NCBI GenBank assembly: GCA_029265715.1
Contig: JAJUGZ010000006.1
Location: forward strand, 1 to 64,000
DNA length: 64,000 nt
From: Bacteroidota bacterium
Lineage (GTDB): Bacteria; Bacteroidota; Bacteroidia; Bacteroidales; Prolixibacteraceae
Reading direction: 5' to 3'
Position 1 is the first letter of the stretch. Each line of letters opens with the position of its first letter. Of the stretch, positions 54,601 to 63,483 are shown piece after piece. Both the position numbers and the translations under genes were made by a program. The notes beneath the pieces were generated by a model, which saw only the letters and a program-made list of their open reading frames with translations, did no database searches and was not told where the DNA came from.

Positions 54601-55242
54601 GTGTTCCGGATTCAGGGCGCGGTCTCGGAAGGCCTGGATCAGGTCCATGTCAACCAGTGGGAGCATGTCTTCTTTGGTCAACATCTCAATCTTCTGGATT
54701 TCGTGTGAGGTACGGAATCCGTCGAAGAACGAAAGGAACGGAACGCGTGACTTTAAAGTAGCCAGGTGAGAAACACCGGCCAAATCCATTTCTTCTTGTA
54801 CCGAGCCGGCTGCCAACATGGCAAAACCAGTCTGGCGGGCAGCGTAAACGTCGCTGTGGTCCCCAAAGATCGAAAGTGCGTGACCAGCCAGAGCCCGGGC
54901 GCTTACGTGGAATACCGTTGGCAATAATTCACCTGCAATTTTATACATGTTGGGGATCATCAGCAACAATCCCTGAGAAGCTGTGTACGTTGAAGTTAGG
55001 GCTCCTGATTGAAGCGCTCCGTGAACAGCGCCAGCGGCTCCGCCCTCACTCTGCATTTCGGCCAAACGGACCGGACGCCCAAACAGGTTGGTTTTCCCGT
55101 TTGCAGCCCACTCATCAACATATTCGGCCATCGTCGAAGAGGGTGTAATCGGGTAGATACAGGCCACTTCGCTAAACATGTAACTCATATGCGCTGCTGC
55201 ATAATTACCGTCACATGTAATAAACTTTTTTTCTTTTGCCAT
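51694..55242 (-). CDS. nifJ: Pyruvate:ferredoxin (flavodoxin) oxidoreductase
   Basis: 1182 residues, the full single-chain form. Domain order: N-terminal pyruvate-binding domain ([20 protein letters not shown]), transketolase C-like and gamma domains ([20 protein letters not shown]), two [4Fe-4S] motifs ([36 protein letters not shown]), and the TPP domain with [15 protein letters not shown] and [21 protein letters not shown]. It splits pyruvate to acetyl-CoA and CO2 and reduces ferredoxin or flavodoxin, a hallmark of anaerobic metabolism. Flavodoxin is encoded nearby. Monocistronic with its own terminator. Confidence 0.97.
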   Translation of the reverse strand: [1182 protein letters not shown]

Positions 55243-55306
55243 TTTTTCGTTTTTTAGTTCTATCGTTATTTCTCTTATTTATAATTCGTTTTGTACGTTT
55301 TCCTGA

Positions 55307-56488
55307 CTAATACAAGAACCCAAAGAGCCACAGGGGAATAATGTTCCCTTCTCCAATTTCAATCATATCGGCTCCGGCATAACTTTCCGGATCAACCGGA
55401 ACGGTATATTTCCCTCCAACTGAAAAATGATATTGGTGATCAACAAAAAAATCGGCTTTCTCTGAATTTTTTAGCTGATGTTGGTATCCAACCTGATTGT
55501 AAAAGTATGTCATCCGCAAGTTGCGGTTATTCACGTTGGTAGGGTCTAATGCATAAATCAGGTTGGTATTTTGCAAGAATACTAGTTCGGGTTTTTTTAT
55601 TTGATCCTCATCGCCATTAGAAAAAAGCATGTTGATCAATCGAGCGTTTTTCAGATACCGAAGGTAATTCATAATCGTTGCCCGCGAAGTCTGGACATCT
55701 GCGCTAATTTTACTGACATTCGGTGTAAACGGGACTTGGCTCGAGATGATCTGAAGTAGTTTTCTTAATTTTGGCAAGTACTTCAGTTCTATTTGGTTAA
55801 GATACGTTATGTCAATCTCTAATGCAAGATTGATGTGTTTAAGAAGTGTTTCGCCGTAATACCCTTTATTTCCGAGAAAATACGGATAATAACCAGTTTT
55901 CAGGTATTCGTTGAAATAGGCCAGCGGCTTAATTTCCTGGGTAATTTCCTGGGCTATCGTTACGTGGTTCGTCAAAATATCTTCCAGCGAATACCGCCTG
56001 AAATTCAGGTTTGCCTGGTAGTTTAGATATTCCCTGAACGACAGGCCTTCGAGATGATAGATTTTGGCAATATCTTTCAGGTCGTCATTCCCTTCGATTA
56101 CCCGCAAAACGGGGGAACACGAAAACACAATTTTTAACTCCGGAAAATCGTCATAACACGCACGCAATTCAGACGACCATTCCGGGTATTTGTGGATCTG
56201 GTCTAAAATCAGGACTTTGCCCCCTGTTTTGTAAAACTCGTCGGTAAAAGAATAGATTTTTCGCTTGGTGAAGTAGAAGTTGTTCAGGTTTACATACAAA
56301 CAGGTTTTGTCGTTCGGGTACATTTCCCTGACCAAATCAAGCAGGAAAGTAGTTTTTCCAACCCCCCGGAAGCCTTTAATACCAATAAGCCTATCAGCCC
56401 AGTTTATTTCATTAAAAAGCTCCCTGTGCAACGATTTTCGCAGGTTTTCCTGAAGTGTATTATGTATGTTTACCAAATTATCCACCAT
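55307..56488 (-). CDS. AAA-type ATPase with DUF4143 C-terminus
   Basis: 393 residues. Walker A is GFRGVGKTTFLLD near residue 39; the Walker B-like motif is VLILDQIHKYPEW, with Gln where most relatives have Glu (LDEIHK). A sensor-like VFSCSPVLRVIEG follows, then a winged-helix region (QVPFTPNVSKISADVQTSRATIMNYL) and an endonuclease-like DUF4143 tail (FFVDHQYHFSVGGK). Members are abundant, variable orphan ATPases in Bacteroidota with no settled role. It stands alone between nifJ and the U32 peptidase. Confidence 0.85.
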   Translation of the reverse strand: MVDNLVNIHNTLQENLRKSLHRELFNEINWADRLIGIKGFRGVGKTTFLLDLVREMYPNDKTCLYVNLNNFYFTKRKIYSFTDEFYKTGGKVLILDQIHKYPEWSSELRACYDDFPELKIVFSCSPVLRVIEGNDDLKDIAKIYHLEGLSFREYLNYQANLNFRRYSLEDILTNHVTIAQEITQEIKPLAYFNEYLKTGYYPYFLGNKGYYGETLLKHINLALEIDITYLNQIELKYLPKLRKLLQIISSQVPFTPNVSKISADVQTSRATIMNYLRYLKNARLINMLFSNGDEDQIKKPELVFLQNTNLIYALDPTNVNNRNLRMTYFYNQVGYQHQLKNSEKADFFVDHQYHFSVGGKYTVPVDPESYAGADMIEIGEGNIIPLWLFGFLY

Positions 56489-56682
56489 TCGGAATTTTAC
56501 CCTACAAATTTAAATGCAAAAACAACACAATTGTAATCTCTGGATAGCAATTTTGGGCTAATGCTGTAATTTAGATTTTGTAAAAATAATCCAGACTTGC
56601 AATCTTTATTTGCTGATTTGTTAAACAGGCTTGCTCTGAGGATTTTGTTATTTTTGCACCTGAAATATTAATCCCGATCATT

Positions 56683-58662
56683 TTGAAAAAGCCCGAAATA
56701 CTCGTTCCGGTTGGTAATTCAGAATCGTTTTATGCCGCATTGAATGGTGGGGCTGATGCTTTATTTTTAGGCCTTCAAAGTTTCAATGCCCGCGGTCGTG
56801 CCAGCAATTTTACTCCGGAGCAGCTTCAATTAATTATTAAACGGACACACGAAAAGGGCGTAAAAGTGTATGTTACACTGAATATTTTAATTAAGAATCA
56901 AGAACTTAAAAAACTTCTGGATACCCTTGCTTTTTTGGATGCCATCCGCGTTGATGCAGTAATCATTCAGGATTGGGGCGTATATTACCTGATCAAAAGG
57001 TATTTCCCGAAACTACGGGTTCATGCCAGCACCCAGATGGGGAACCACAATTCGGTCGGGGTTAACTTTGGAACTCAAAAAGGAATTTCCCGTACGGTGC
57101 TGGCCCGGGAACTTACCATGACTGAACTCGCTGAAATCAGGCACAAAAGCAAAGCCGAACTTGAAGTGTTTGTGCATGGCGCCTTGTGTTATTCTTTTTC
57201 CGGAATGTGCCTGTTTAGCAGTTATTTGGGCGGACAGGGAGCCAATCGCGGATTGTGTAAGCAATCGTGCCGCCGGATTTATCACAATGCAGAAAATGAG
57301 GCATATTTGTTCAGCCTGAAAGATAATCAGCAGTTAAAAAATCTGGCAGAATTGGCTCAATTAGGCATCGATTCCTTGAAAATAGAAGGACGGATGAAAT
57401 CGGCCGACTATGTTAGCCAGGTTTGTCGGGCTTATCGCTTGGCATTGGATCGGCCAGATAAAATGGAAGAAGCAGCCCGAATGCTTGAATTGGATATGGG
57501 ACGCGAAAAAACTTCCTATTTTTTGGGTCGAGAAGTTCACGATGCCATAACAACAGATCCTTCAACCGGGATCCGGATTGGTCAAATTAAGGCAGTCGGA
57601 AAAAATGAAATCCGCTTTAACAGTTTTCTTGAACTAAAAGACGGATATCGGCTTCGTATCAGAAATTTATCTGCAACAGAGCCTGTTTATGTAACGATTG
57701 AAAATGTCCGAAAGGCAGCAGGATGCGAATATTTGTTGAAAACGGGGGCCAAAGGTATTTCGGTCGGCGACGATGTGCTGCTGGTCCGATTAAACCAGCA
57801 GAGTTTTCCTTCGCGCCTGGGAAATGTGCAACAAGTCCAGGCACCCCGGCTCCGCAAGCCTGATTGGGCCTTGGTTCAAAAAGAATTGCAAGTGAAACCT
57901 GATCCGGCAAGTATGTTGCTGGCCCGAATTGATAGTCCCGAGTGGTTCGGAAAAATCCGTTTCGAAGATTTTGATGTGGTTATCTTGTCGTTCTCACGGT
58001 CTGCCTGGCAGGAGATAGATTTTTCGGCATCAGTTTTTCAGGATAATAAAGCCAAAATCAGGATTGAATTTCCAGGATTTATTCCGGAAGGGAAGTTGTT
58101 TTTTTATCAGGAACTGGCTCAAAAAGCAGTTGCAAACGGCCTATCTGATTTTTCGCTTAGCCACCTCTCTCAGCGTCTGATATTGCCGGCAGGGAGCCGG
58201 TTTGGTACCAATGAACGGGTTTATGTTTTGAATGATGCTACCGCCCGGATGTTGGCAGATGAAGGAATTTCGGATTTTACTTACCCGCTTGAAAACGAGC
58301 TGGAAAACCTGCAAGCTATGAGTAACCGGAACGGGATTATCCCGATGTATTTTTATCCGGAGTTGTTTTATTCGAGAATGCCTGTTCCCAAAAAGGTTAC
58401 AACCAGCTGGCTGATTGACGAAAACAATAAAAAATATGCTGTGAAACGAAAAGATGGACTTACAGTTGTAACGCCAGCGATGCCGGTATGTTTGTTTCAG
58501 TATCGTCAACAATTAGAGAAACTGGGTTACCGGAAGTTTTTACTTGATTTTTCCGGCGAACAGATCTCAGTAAATACATTGAAACGCTTGCTAAAAAAAT
58601 TCCGTAACAACGAACAGGTCAACCCGTCAACTGTTTTTAATTTCAGACAGGGACTAAAATAA
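56683..58662 (+). CDS. U32-family peptidase (RlhA-like)
   Basis: 659 residues. The N-terminal U32 domain opens with EILVPVGNSESFYAALNGGADALFLGL and holds the family signature VFVHGALCYSFSGMCLFSSYLGGQGANRGLCKQSCR, whose cysteines probably bind an Fe-S cluster. SLKIEGRMKSADYVSQV is also typical. The C-terminal half has a DUF3656-like beta region (GISVGDDVLLVRLNQQ). RlhA-type members hydroxylate 23S rRNA with prephenate; whether this one does is inferred from domain layout. The start is a TTG at the track position, and no better ATG is seen nearby. The next gene follows after 22 bp. Confidence 0.85.
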   Translation: MKKPEILVPVGNSESFYAALNGGADALFLGLQSFNARGRASNFTPEQLQLIIKRTHEKGVKVYVTLNILIKNQELKKLLDTLAFLDAIRVDAVIIQDWGVYYLIKRYFPKLRVHASTQMGNHNSVGVNFGTQKGISRTVLARELTMTELAEIRHKSKAELEVFVHGALCYSFSGMCLFSSYLGGQGANRGLCKQSCRRIYHNAENEAYLFSLKDNQQLKNLAELAQLGIDSLKIEGRMKSADYVSQVCRAYRLALDRPDKMEEAARMLELDMGREKTSYFLGREVHDAITTDPSTGIRIGQIKAVGKNEIRFNSFLELKDGYRLRIRNLSATEPVYVTIENVRKAAGCEYLLKTGAKGISVGDDVLLVRLNQQSFPSRLGNVQQVQAPRLRKPDWALVQKELQVKPDPASMLLARIDSPEWFGKIRFEDFDVVILSFSRSAWQEIDFSASVFQDNKAKIRIEFPGFIPEGKLFFYQELAQKAVANGLSDFSLSHLSQRLILPAGSRFGTNERVYVLNDATARMLADEGISDFTYPLENELENLQAMSNRNGIIPMYFYPELFYSRMPVPKKVTTSWLIDENNKKYAVKRKDGLTVVTPAMPVCLFQYRQQLEKLGYRKFLLDFSGEQISVNTLKRLLKKFRNNEQVNPSTVFNFRQGLK

Positions 58663-58684
58663 GTGTTGCTTTTTCAGGAAGATT

Positions 58685-59260
58685 ATGACGTTAAATGAAT
58701 TTTATAATAGTGGTTGGTTTACGTATGCCGTCATTCCGCTTATGATATTTTTTGCCCGGATTTGCGACGTTACAGTCGGAACGATCCGCATTGTCATGGT
58801 GTCGAAAGGGCATAAGATATTTGCTCCGGTTTTAGGTTTTTTTGAGGTGATTATCTGGTTGCTGGCCATGAGCAAGATCGTACAAAACTTAGATAACTGG
58901 GTATGTTACGTGGCTTACGGAGCCGGATTTGCAACCGGCAATTATGTCGGGTTGTGGCTCGAAGAGAAGCTGGCAATGGGGATCATGCAAATTCAAATTA
59001 TTACCAGCAGAGACGCCAGTGAATTGATTAACAACTTGAAAAAACATGGTTTTGGCATAACTTATCTGGAAGCGAATGGAGCCATCGAACAGGTTGCTGT
59101 AATCTATTCGATTGTTAACCGGTCGGAGTTACCACAATTAATTGAGCTGATAAAAGCCTCAAATCCCAATGCGTTTTATTCGATTGGCGAAGTGAAATTT
59201 GTCAATAAAGGGGTGTATTCATCGGTTTCCAAATGGTCGCGTTGGCGGAAAGGAAAATAA
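58685..59260 (+). CDS. DUF2179/DUF5698 membrane protein (UPF0316 family)
   Basis: 191 residues. Three membrane helices in the first 100 residues (YAVIPLMIFFARICDVTVGTIRIVMV, IFAPVLGFFEVIIWLLAMSKIV, WVCYVAYGAGFATGNYVGL) are followed by a cytoplasmic alpha-beta DUF2179 domain (ASELINNLKKHGFGITYLEANG). This matches UPF0316, where DUF2179 is thought to bind a small ligand; function is unknown. It lies 22 bp after the U32 gene and is probably co-transcribed. Confidence 0.88.
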   Translation: MTLNEFYNSGWFTYAVIPLMIFFARICDVTVGTIRIVMVSKGHKIFAPVLGFFEVIIWLLAMSKIVQNLDNWVCYVAYGAGFATGNYVGLWLEEKLAMGIMQIQIITSRDASELINNLKKHGFGITYLEANGAIEQVAVIYSIVNRSELPQLIELIKASNPNAFYSIGEVKFVNKGVYSSVSKWSRWRKGK

Positions 59261-59266
59261 ATGAGT

Positions 59267-60385
59267 TTATGATTTTCCGCCAGTTCCCTTTTTCCCACGT
59301 AATTCTTTGCGGGCTTCATGAATGATGGAGCGCGGTTCTTTATTCGACCTCAGTTCCAAAAGTTCGCATTCCTGGGTTACCCGATTAATCAGGGTATCAA
59401 AGTTTTCTTGTGTGATGATGCGGTTGTGCTCGTCGTGAAATAACTGCCGGTAAGGGAATTTGTGTCCCAGTTTTATTTCCAGTTCATAGAAACTGGTCAA
59501 AGGTTCTCCGGCTTGGGTTAATTCCGGGACATATAGTTCTTCGGCTTTTTCTTCCGGAGTGGACCATCCGGGCACCAGCATGGGTTCGACCGTTGAATAC
59601 AGCTTTGTTTGCCTTACCTTCAGGATTTTACCACTGGGAAGGGCTTTTTCTCGGGTCCACCAAGATCCCTGAACAGCTTCCATCGCGTTGTAAGTTTCTT
59701 CTTCTGTTTTCACAACTTTCAGTTCGTCGAGTTTGGTTTTTATGAGCTGGTCCATTGCTTTTTCGTAAGGCAAATCGCTTTTGAGTGCTTCAATTCCCAA
59801 GGTTACGCCCAGCAAATTGGAGTACCCGTCTTCGACAGAGAAACTGGAATACCGTTCCGGGATCATGGGAATGTACGATACCCGAAACCAAGTGGCAATT
59901 TCGTGCCAAACCGAAAGATCGTAAGCAATCCGTCCGGCCAGACGGAGCAGGTCGTCGTTCGACAAGTTTCCGTTTAGCGAAATATGCAAATGCTTTTCGC
60001 CTCCTTCGCGCCCCAGGTCCAGATTGATACAACCGTTTTCCTGCTGATTCAGTAAAACCGAATAAAGGTAAGCCGTCCAGTCGGCCTGATCGCGCAGATG
60101 GCCGATGTCGATAAATCCGCCACGGCGGGTATAAATGATGCCGTTCCCTTCGCCAGGTTGTCCCAGGTACCTGTGTGCGCCAAGTTCTTCCAGGCTGGTT
60201 ATTTCGGTAATTTTTATAAACGGAATTGCCAACATGCTCAGGTCTGACCCAAACGAACAGCACGTACGGATGATGCGCGGCGGAGGCGACAAAAGTTCGT
60301 GACTGTCGAGGTTAAGTGGTTTTGCTTCTGTCAAAACCGATATCACCAGGCTTGATACGATAAGAAATAAACTCTTTTTCTTCAT
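59267..60385 (-). CDS. DUF4056-family exported protein
   Basis: 372 residues from the ATG at 60385, which begins a signal peptide (KKKSLFLIVSSLVISVLTEA). The track start at 60463 uses an ATG within a repeat copy and would give an N-terminus without a signal. The body contains PPPRIIRTCCSFGSDL, GGFIDIGHLRDQADWTAYL and EIATWFRVSYIPMIPERYSSF, characteristic of DUF4056. The vicinal CC and HLRDQADW His/Asp are candidates for an active site but nothing is established. Its stop lies 7 bp from the end of the convergent UPF0316 gene. Confidence 0.78.
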   Translation of the reverse strand: MKKKSLFLIVSSLVISVLTEAKPLNLDSHELLSPPPRIIRTCCSFGSDLSMLAIPFIKITEITSLEELGAHRYLGQPGEGNGIIYTRRGGFIDIGHLRDQADWTAYLYSVLLNQQENGCINLDLGREGGEKHLHISLNGNLSNDDLLRLAGRIAYDLSVWHEIATWFRVSYIPMIPERYSSFSVEDGYSNLLGVTLGIEALKSDLPYEKAMDQLIKTKLDELKVVKTEEETYNAMEAVQGSWWTREKALPSGKILKVRQTKLYSTVEPMLVPGWSTPEEKAEELYVPELTQAGEPLTSFYELEIKLGHKFPYRQLFHDEHNRIITQENFDTLINRVTQECELLELRSNKEPRSIIHEARKELRGKKGTGGKS

Positions 60386-60452
60386 GGCACATTTTTCAGC
60401 AGTGCAAATATATTCAAATTCATAAAATCTGGGGTTCAGGGTCTTTGATAGT

Positions 60453-60497
60453 GAAATAGCCATAAAAGACAGACTTAGGACGAAAAATGACTATTTG
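60453..60497. repeat. Palindromic intergenic repeat, copy 5 (short, divergent)
   Basis: Arms GAAATAGCCAT and ATGACTATTTG, nine of eleven positions pairing, with only 23 bases between them. The left arm matches the family exactly, the inner block does not. Lowest-confidence member of the five. Confidence 0.45.
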
Positions 60498-60618
60498 TTT
60501 CGCAGATTTCACGGCGTAGATTTTGGTGGATCCGGGTTCGCAAGCTCAAATCCATCTCGGTGAGAAGTTTATTGAAGGTCTGTAATCGAGCAATTAAAAG
60601 AACATCTCTGAAAGTTAT

Positions 60619-60654
60619 ACAAAAGCCAGGGTCAAACTGATATGACCCCGGCTT
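60619..60654 (-). terminator. Hairpin terminator of the DUF2807 gene
   Basis: On the minus strand AAGCCGGGGTCA and TGACCCTGGCTT pair with one wobble and are followed by TTTGT. It lies 48 bp after the DUF2807 stop. Confidence 0.6.
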
Positions 60655-60701
60655 CAACCAAACCTTATTACTAAACTAAAACTGAACTTTCTTTTTTCGC
60701 A

Positions 60702-61427
60702 TTAGTCGCCCGAGACGATCCCGATCCCGGATATTTCTTTACGGATTTGAGGAGAACCATGATATTTTATTTTGCCTACACCCGAAATAATGGCGTCGAG
60801 GTATTCGGTCGGGAAAACACTTGCTGCCCCAAAACCTTCAATTTTTACTTTTGCCTCCCTGACTTTGAGATCTTCGGCGTCTAAATTTCCGGCTCCTGAA
60901 ACAGAAGCGTTTAGCGAATTGGCAACTCCATCCAGTTCGAAAGTGGTGCCGCCTTCGCCAATGACGGTCAGATTATTAGCTTTCAGGTTCATTTTCACGC
61001 TGGCGCCACCTTCAACGTGCATATAGAAATCGTTCAGGTTAACGTAGCCAACTGTTTCTAGTTTCATGCCGCCTTCGATAACTAATTTCTCCAAATCTTT
61101 GAACGTGATGTGCAATACTATTTTGTCAAAATCGAAATGTTTTTTAGTGATTTTCAGGTTTAGAGAGCCCGGATTGCTATCAACGTCGATGTACTCAAAG
61201 TTATCTTCGTCGGTTGTAATTTTTAAGCCCGACTGGGTTCCTTGCTGAAGGATTACCTTAAAACTTCCTTCCAGGTAGATTCGCTTGAAATCGGCAATGG
61301 TATACGTTTTTGTCATCGTCTCATCGGGTGTTGCCGGCACTTCGGCCACTGGCGAGGCCACCAGTTTCCCCAATAAGATCCCAAGAGCAAACGTTAATCC
61401 GGCGACTCGTAAAAAATGTACTGTCAT
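60702..61427 (-). CDS. DUF2807 head-GIN-domain exported protein
   Basis: 241 residues from the ATG at 61427; the track begins at a TTG four codons earlier. Short hydrophobic N-terminus (FLRVAGLTFALGILLGKLVA) then a right-handed beta-helix-like DUF2807 domain with repeated sets such as LEKLVIEGGMKLETVGYV and NLNASVSGAGNLDAEDL, here with the typical GxG turns. These proteins are secreted or lipid-linked and abundant in Bacteroidota, and their role is unknown. The signal lacks a lipobox Cys, so it is probably soluble in the periplasm or anchored by its N-terminus. Confidence 0.82.
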   Translation of the reverse strand: MTVHFLRVAGLTFALGILLGKLVASPVAEVPATPDETMTKTYTIADFKRIYLEGSFKVILQQGTQSGLKITTDEDNFEYIDVDSNPGSLNLKITKKHFDFDKIVLHITFKDLEKLVIEGGMKLETVGYVNLNDFYMHVEGGASVKMNLKANNLTVIGEGGTTFELDGVANSLNASVSGAGNLDAEDLKVREAKVKIEGFGAASVFPTEYLDAIISGVGKIKYHGSPQIRKEISGIGIVSGD

Positions 61428-61576
61428 GAAGATCTGCAAATTGAATGGTTTAATTTGATTTCAAAATTACGACAGTGCAGTTTTTTTCAGGCCTTTTTTT
61501 CGATGAATGGCCGAAATTCACAGGTAAAACAAGTGAAACGGGAGCGATTTGAAAATAGGGTCAACTGTTTTTGCTA

Positions 61577-62164
61577 TTACTTGTTTTTTATCAGTTTCCG
61601 GATAAAGAACAGCAAATAGGTTGCCATCAGGTAAAATACCCCGGTGATGAACGCATCGGTAAACGTGATTTGATTGGTTTGTCCGATCTGGGCCACTGCA
61701 CCGATCAATACGATCGTAAGCCACAGCTGGAGCAGAAAAACCCAAAATGTTTTTTTCATCTTCAGAAGCGCAAACAGAAGACCTTCCCAAACCAAACCGG
61801 CCACAACGCTTAAAATTGTCAGCGGCAGGTTCCCTTCGGCAAAACGGATAGCCCCGAAGGCCAGCGGAACAACGCCTGCGATAAATAATACACGAAAGGC
61901 GCTATCGTGAGTCCGTTTACGGCTCTGTTCGTTCTGAATATCCGGGAACAAGGTAAATGTTCGTTTCGAATGGTCCTGAAATTCCGGGGCAATCAGATCT
62001 TGTTCTGAATGAATCAGCCCTCGCTCGATGGCTAATTTTACGGCTAATTCGACAGCCTCCGGACGGTAGTTTTTGCGTTTAATCAAAACTTCGCGCAGTT
62101 GTTCGTCGGTATAATTCCGGTAAATTGTTTCAAGTCGGGTTTCTTTTGTTTCCTGGGTTTCCAT
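61577..62164 (-). CDS. Four-helix membrane protein of unknown function
   Basis: 195 residues from the ATG at 62164. A cytoplasmic helical N-terminus (IYRNYTDEQLREVLIKRKNY, then AVELAVKLAIERGL) precedes four hydrophobic segments (AFRVLFIAGVVPLAFGAI, LPLTILSVVAGLVWEGLLFA, TFWVFLLQLWLTIVLIG, ITGVFYLMATYLLFFI). The N-terminal region resembles parts of other Bacteroidota membrane proteins that I cannot name. It is separated from neighbours by 124 and 149 bp, so it is probably its own transcription unit. Confidence 0.78.
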   Translation of the reverse strand: METQETKETRLETIYRNYTDEQLREVLIKRKNYRPEAVELAVKLAIERGLIHSEQDLIAPEFQDHSKRTFTLFPDIQNEQSRKRTHDSAFRVLFIAGVVPLAFGAIRFAEGNLPLTILSVVAGLVWEGLLFALLKMKKTFWVFLLQLWLTIVLIGAVAQIGQTNQITFTDAFITGVFYLMATYLLFFIRKLIKNK

Positions 62165-62287
62165 GCTTTTGTTGAAAAATAGTTGGCTACAAAAATACGT
62201 CTTTGGATTTGTTAACAAATTGATTCAGGCGATAATCTTCTTTTTGAATAATTTTAAACTTGAAATTTCACACTAAAAAAAACAGAT

Positions 62288-63439
62288 ATGTACAATTTTG
62301 AATTCTATAACCCGGTAAAAATTATTTTCGGGAAAGGCGAAATAGCAAAAGTTGGTTCTCAAATTCCACAGGGCGAAAAAGTGCTGATGACTTATGGTGG
62401 CGGAAGCATTTTTAAGAATGGCGTTTACGATCAGGTAAAAGCGGCTATTGCCGGATTTGATGTAATTGAATTTGGTGGTATTGAACCCAATCCGCATTAC
62501 GAAACCCTGATGAAAGCCGTCGAACTGGTTAAAAAAGAAAACATTACGTATTTGCTGGCTGTTGGCGGAGGTTCGGTGATCGATGGAACCAAATTTATTG
62601 CAGCTGCCGTTTATTTTGACGGGAACGACCCGTGGGATATTTGCGCAAAGAAAGCCCCGGTAACTAAGGCTATGCCCATTGGTGCGGTATTGACTTTGCC
62701 AGCTACCGGTTCTGAAATGAACGGGAATTCGGTCGTTACGCGTGCCGAGTATCAGGAAAAACTATCGTTTGGTTCTCCGTTGGTTATGCCGCAGTTTTCG
62801 GTTCTCGATCCGGAAGTTATTTTTTCGCTTCCTGAAAAACAGGTTGCCAACGGCATTGTCGATGCGTTTGTGCATGTGATTGAGCAGTACCTGACTTTCC
62901 CTGTTAATTCGCCCATTCAGGACCGTTTTGCCGAAAGCATCATGAAAACCTTGGTCGAAGAAGGGCCCAAAGTGCTGGCAAACCGCGCGGATTATGATGC
63001 AGCGGCCAATTTTATGTGGAGCGCTACCATGGCGTTGAATGGTTTGATTGGCGTTGGTGTTCCGCAAGACTGGGCCACGCACATGATTGGCCACGAACTG
63101 ACGGCTTACCACGGCATTGATCACGGTCGCACGCTGGCCATCGTACTTCCAGGCGTGATGCAGGTTCGCCGTCAGGAGAAAAAAGACAAAATTTTGCAAT
63201 TGGGCGCTCAGGTATTTGGAATCACTGACGGCTCTGACGACAAGCGGATTGATGAAACGATTCAGGCAACCGTTGATTTCTTTGAATCAGTCGGGATCCC
63301 GACTCGTTTGCCCGATTATAACGTGCCAGCAGAAACAATTGCTAAAATTGCAGATCGCTTCGAAAAACGCGGATATACGGTGGGAGAGACCAAAATCGGG
63401 CCCGCTGAAATTAAATTGATTCTGGAGAATCGGCTTTAA
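62288..63439 (+). CDS. Iron-containing alcohol dehydrogenase (butanol dehydrogenase/YqhD type)
   Basis: 383 residues. Cofactor-binding LLAVGGGSVIDGTKFIAAA near residue 95 has the serine after GGG typical of NAD(P)H-dependent YqhD-like aldehyde reductases. Metal ligands Asp and His occur in NGIVDAFVHVIEQYL and the His residues in DWATHMIGHELTAYHGIDHGRTLAI. It reduces short aldehydes to alcohols, useful for redox balance in fermentation and for detoxifying aldehydes such as methylglyoxal. It stands alone with its own terminator. Confidence 0.93.
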   Translation: MYNFEFYNPVKIIFGKGEIAKVGSQIPQGEKVLMTYGGGSIFKNGVYDQVKAAIAGFDVIEFGGIEPNPHYETLMKAVELVKKENITYLLAVGGGSVIDGTKFIAAAVYFDGNDPWDICAKKAPVTKAMPIGAVLTLPATGSEMNGNSVVTRAEYQEKLSFGSPLVMPQFSVLDPEVIFSLPEKQVANGIVDAFVHVIEQYLTFPVNSPIQDRFAESIMKTLVEEGPKVLANRADYDAAANFMWSATMALNGLIGVGVPQDWATHMIGHELTAYHGIDHGRTLAIVLPGVMQVRRQEKKDKILQLGAQVFGITDGSDDKRIDETIQATVDFFESVGIPTRLPDYNVPAETIAKIADRFEKRGYTVGETKIGPAEIKLILENRL

Positions 63440-63483
63440 TCGAAGGGGTTAACGAGTAAATGGAATTTATTTCAAGATAGAAT

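Noticed and set aside
60386-60463. Extended N-terminus of the DUF4056 protein (MAISLSKTLNPRF...)
   Set aside because: The upstream ATG lies in a repeat arm (ATGGCTATTTC); the internal ATG at 60385 begins a proper signal peptide.
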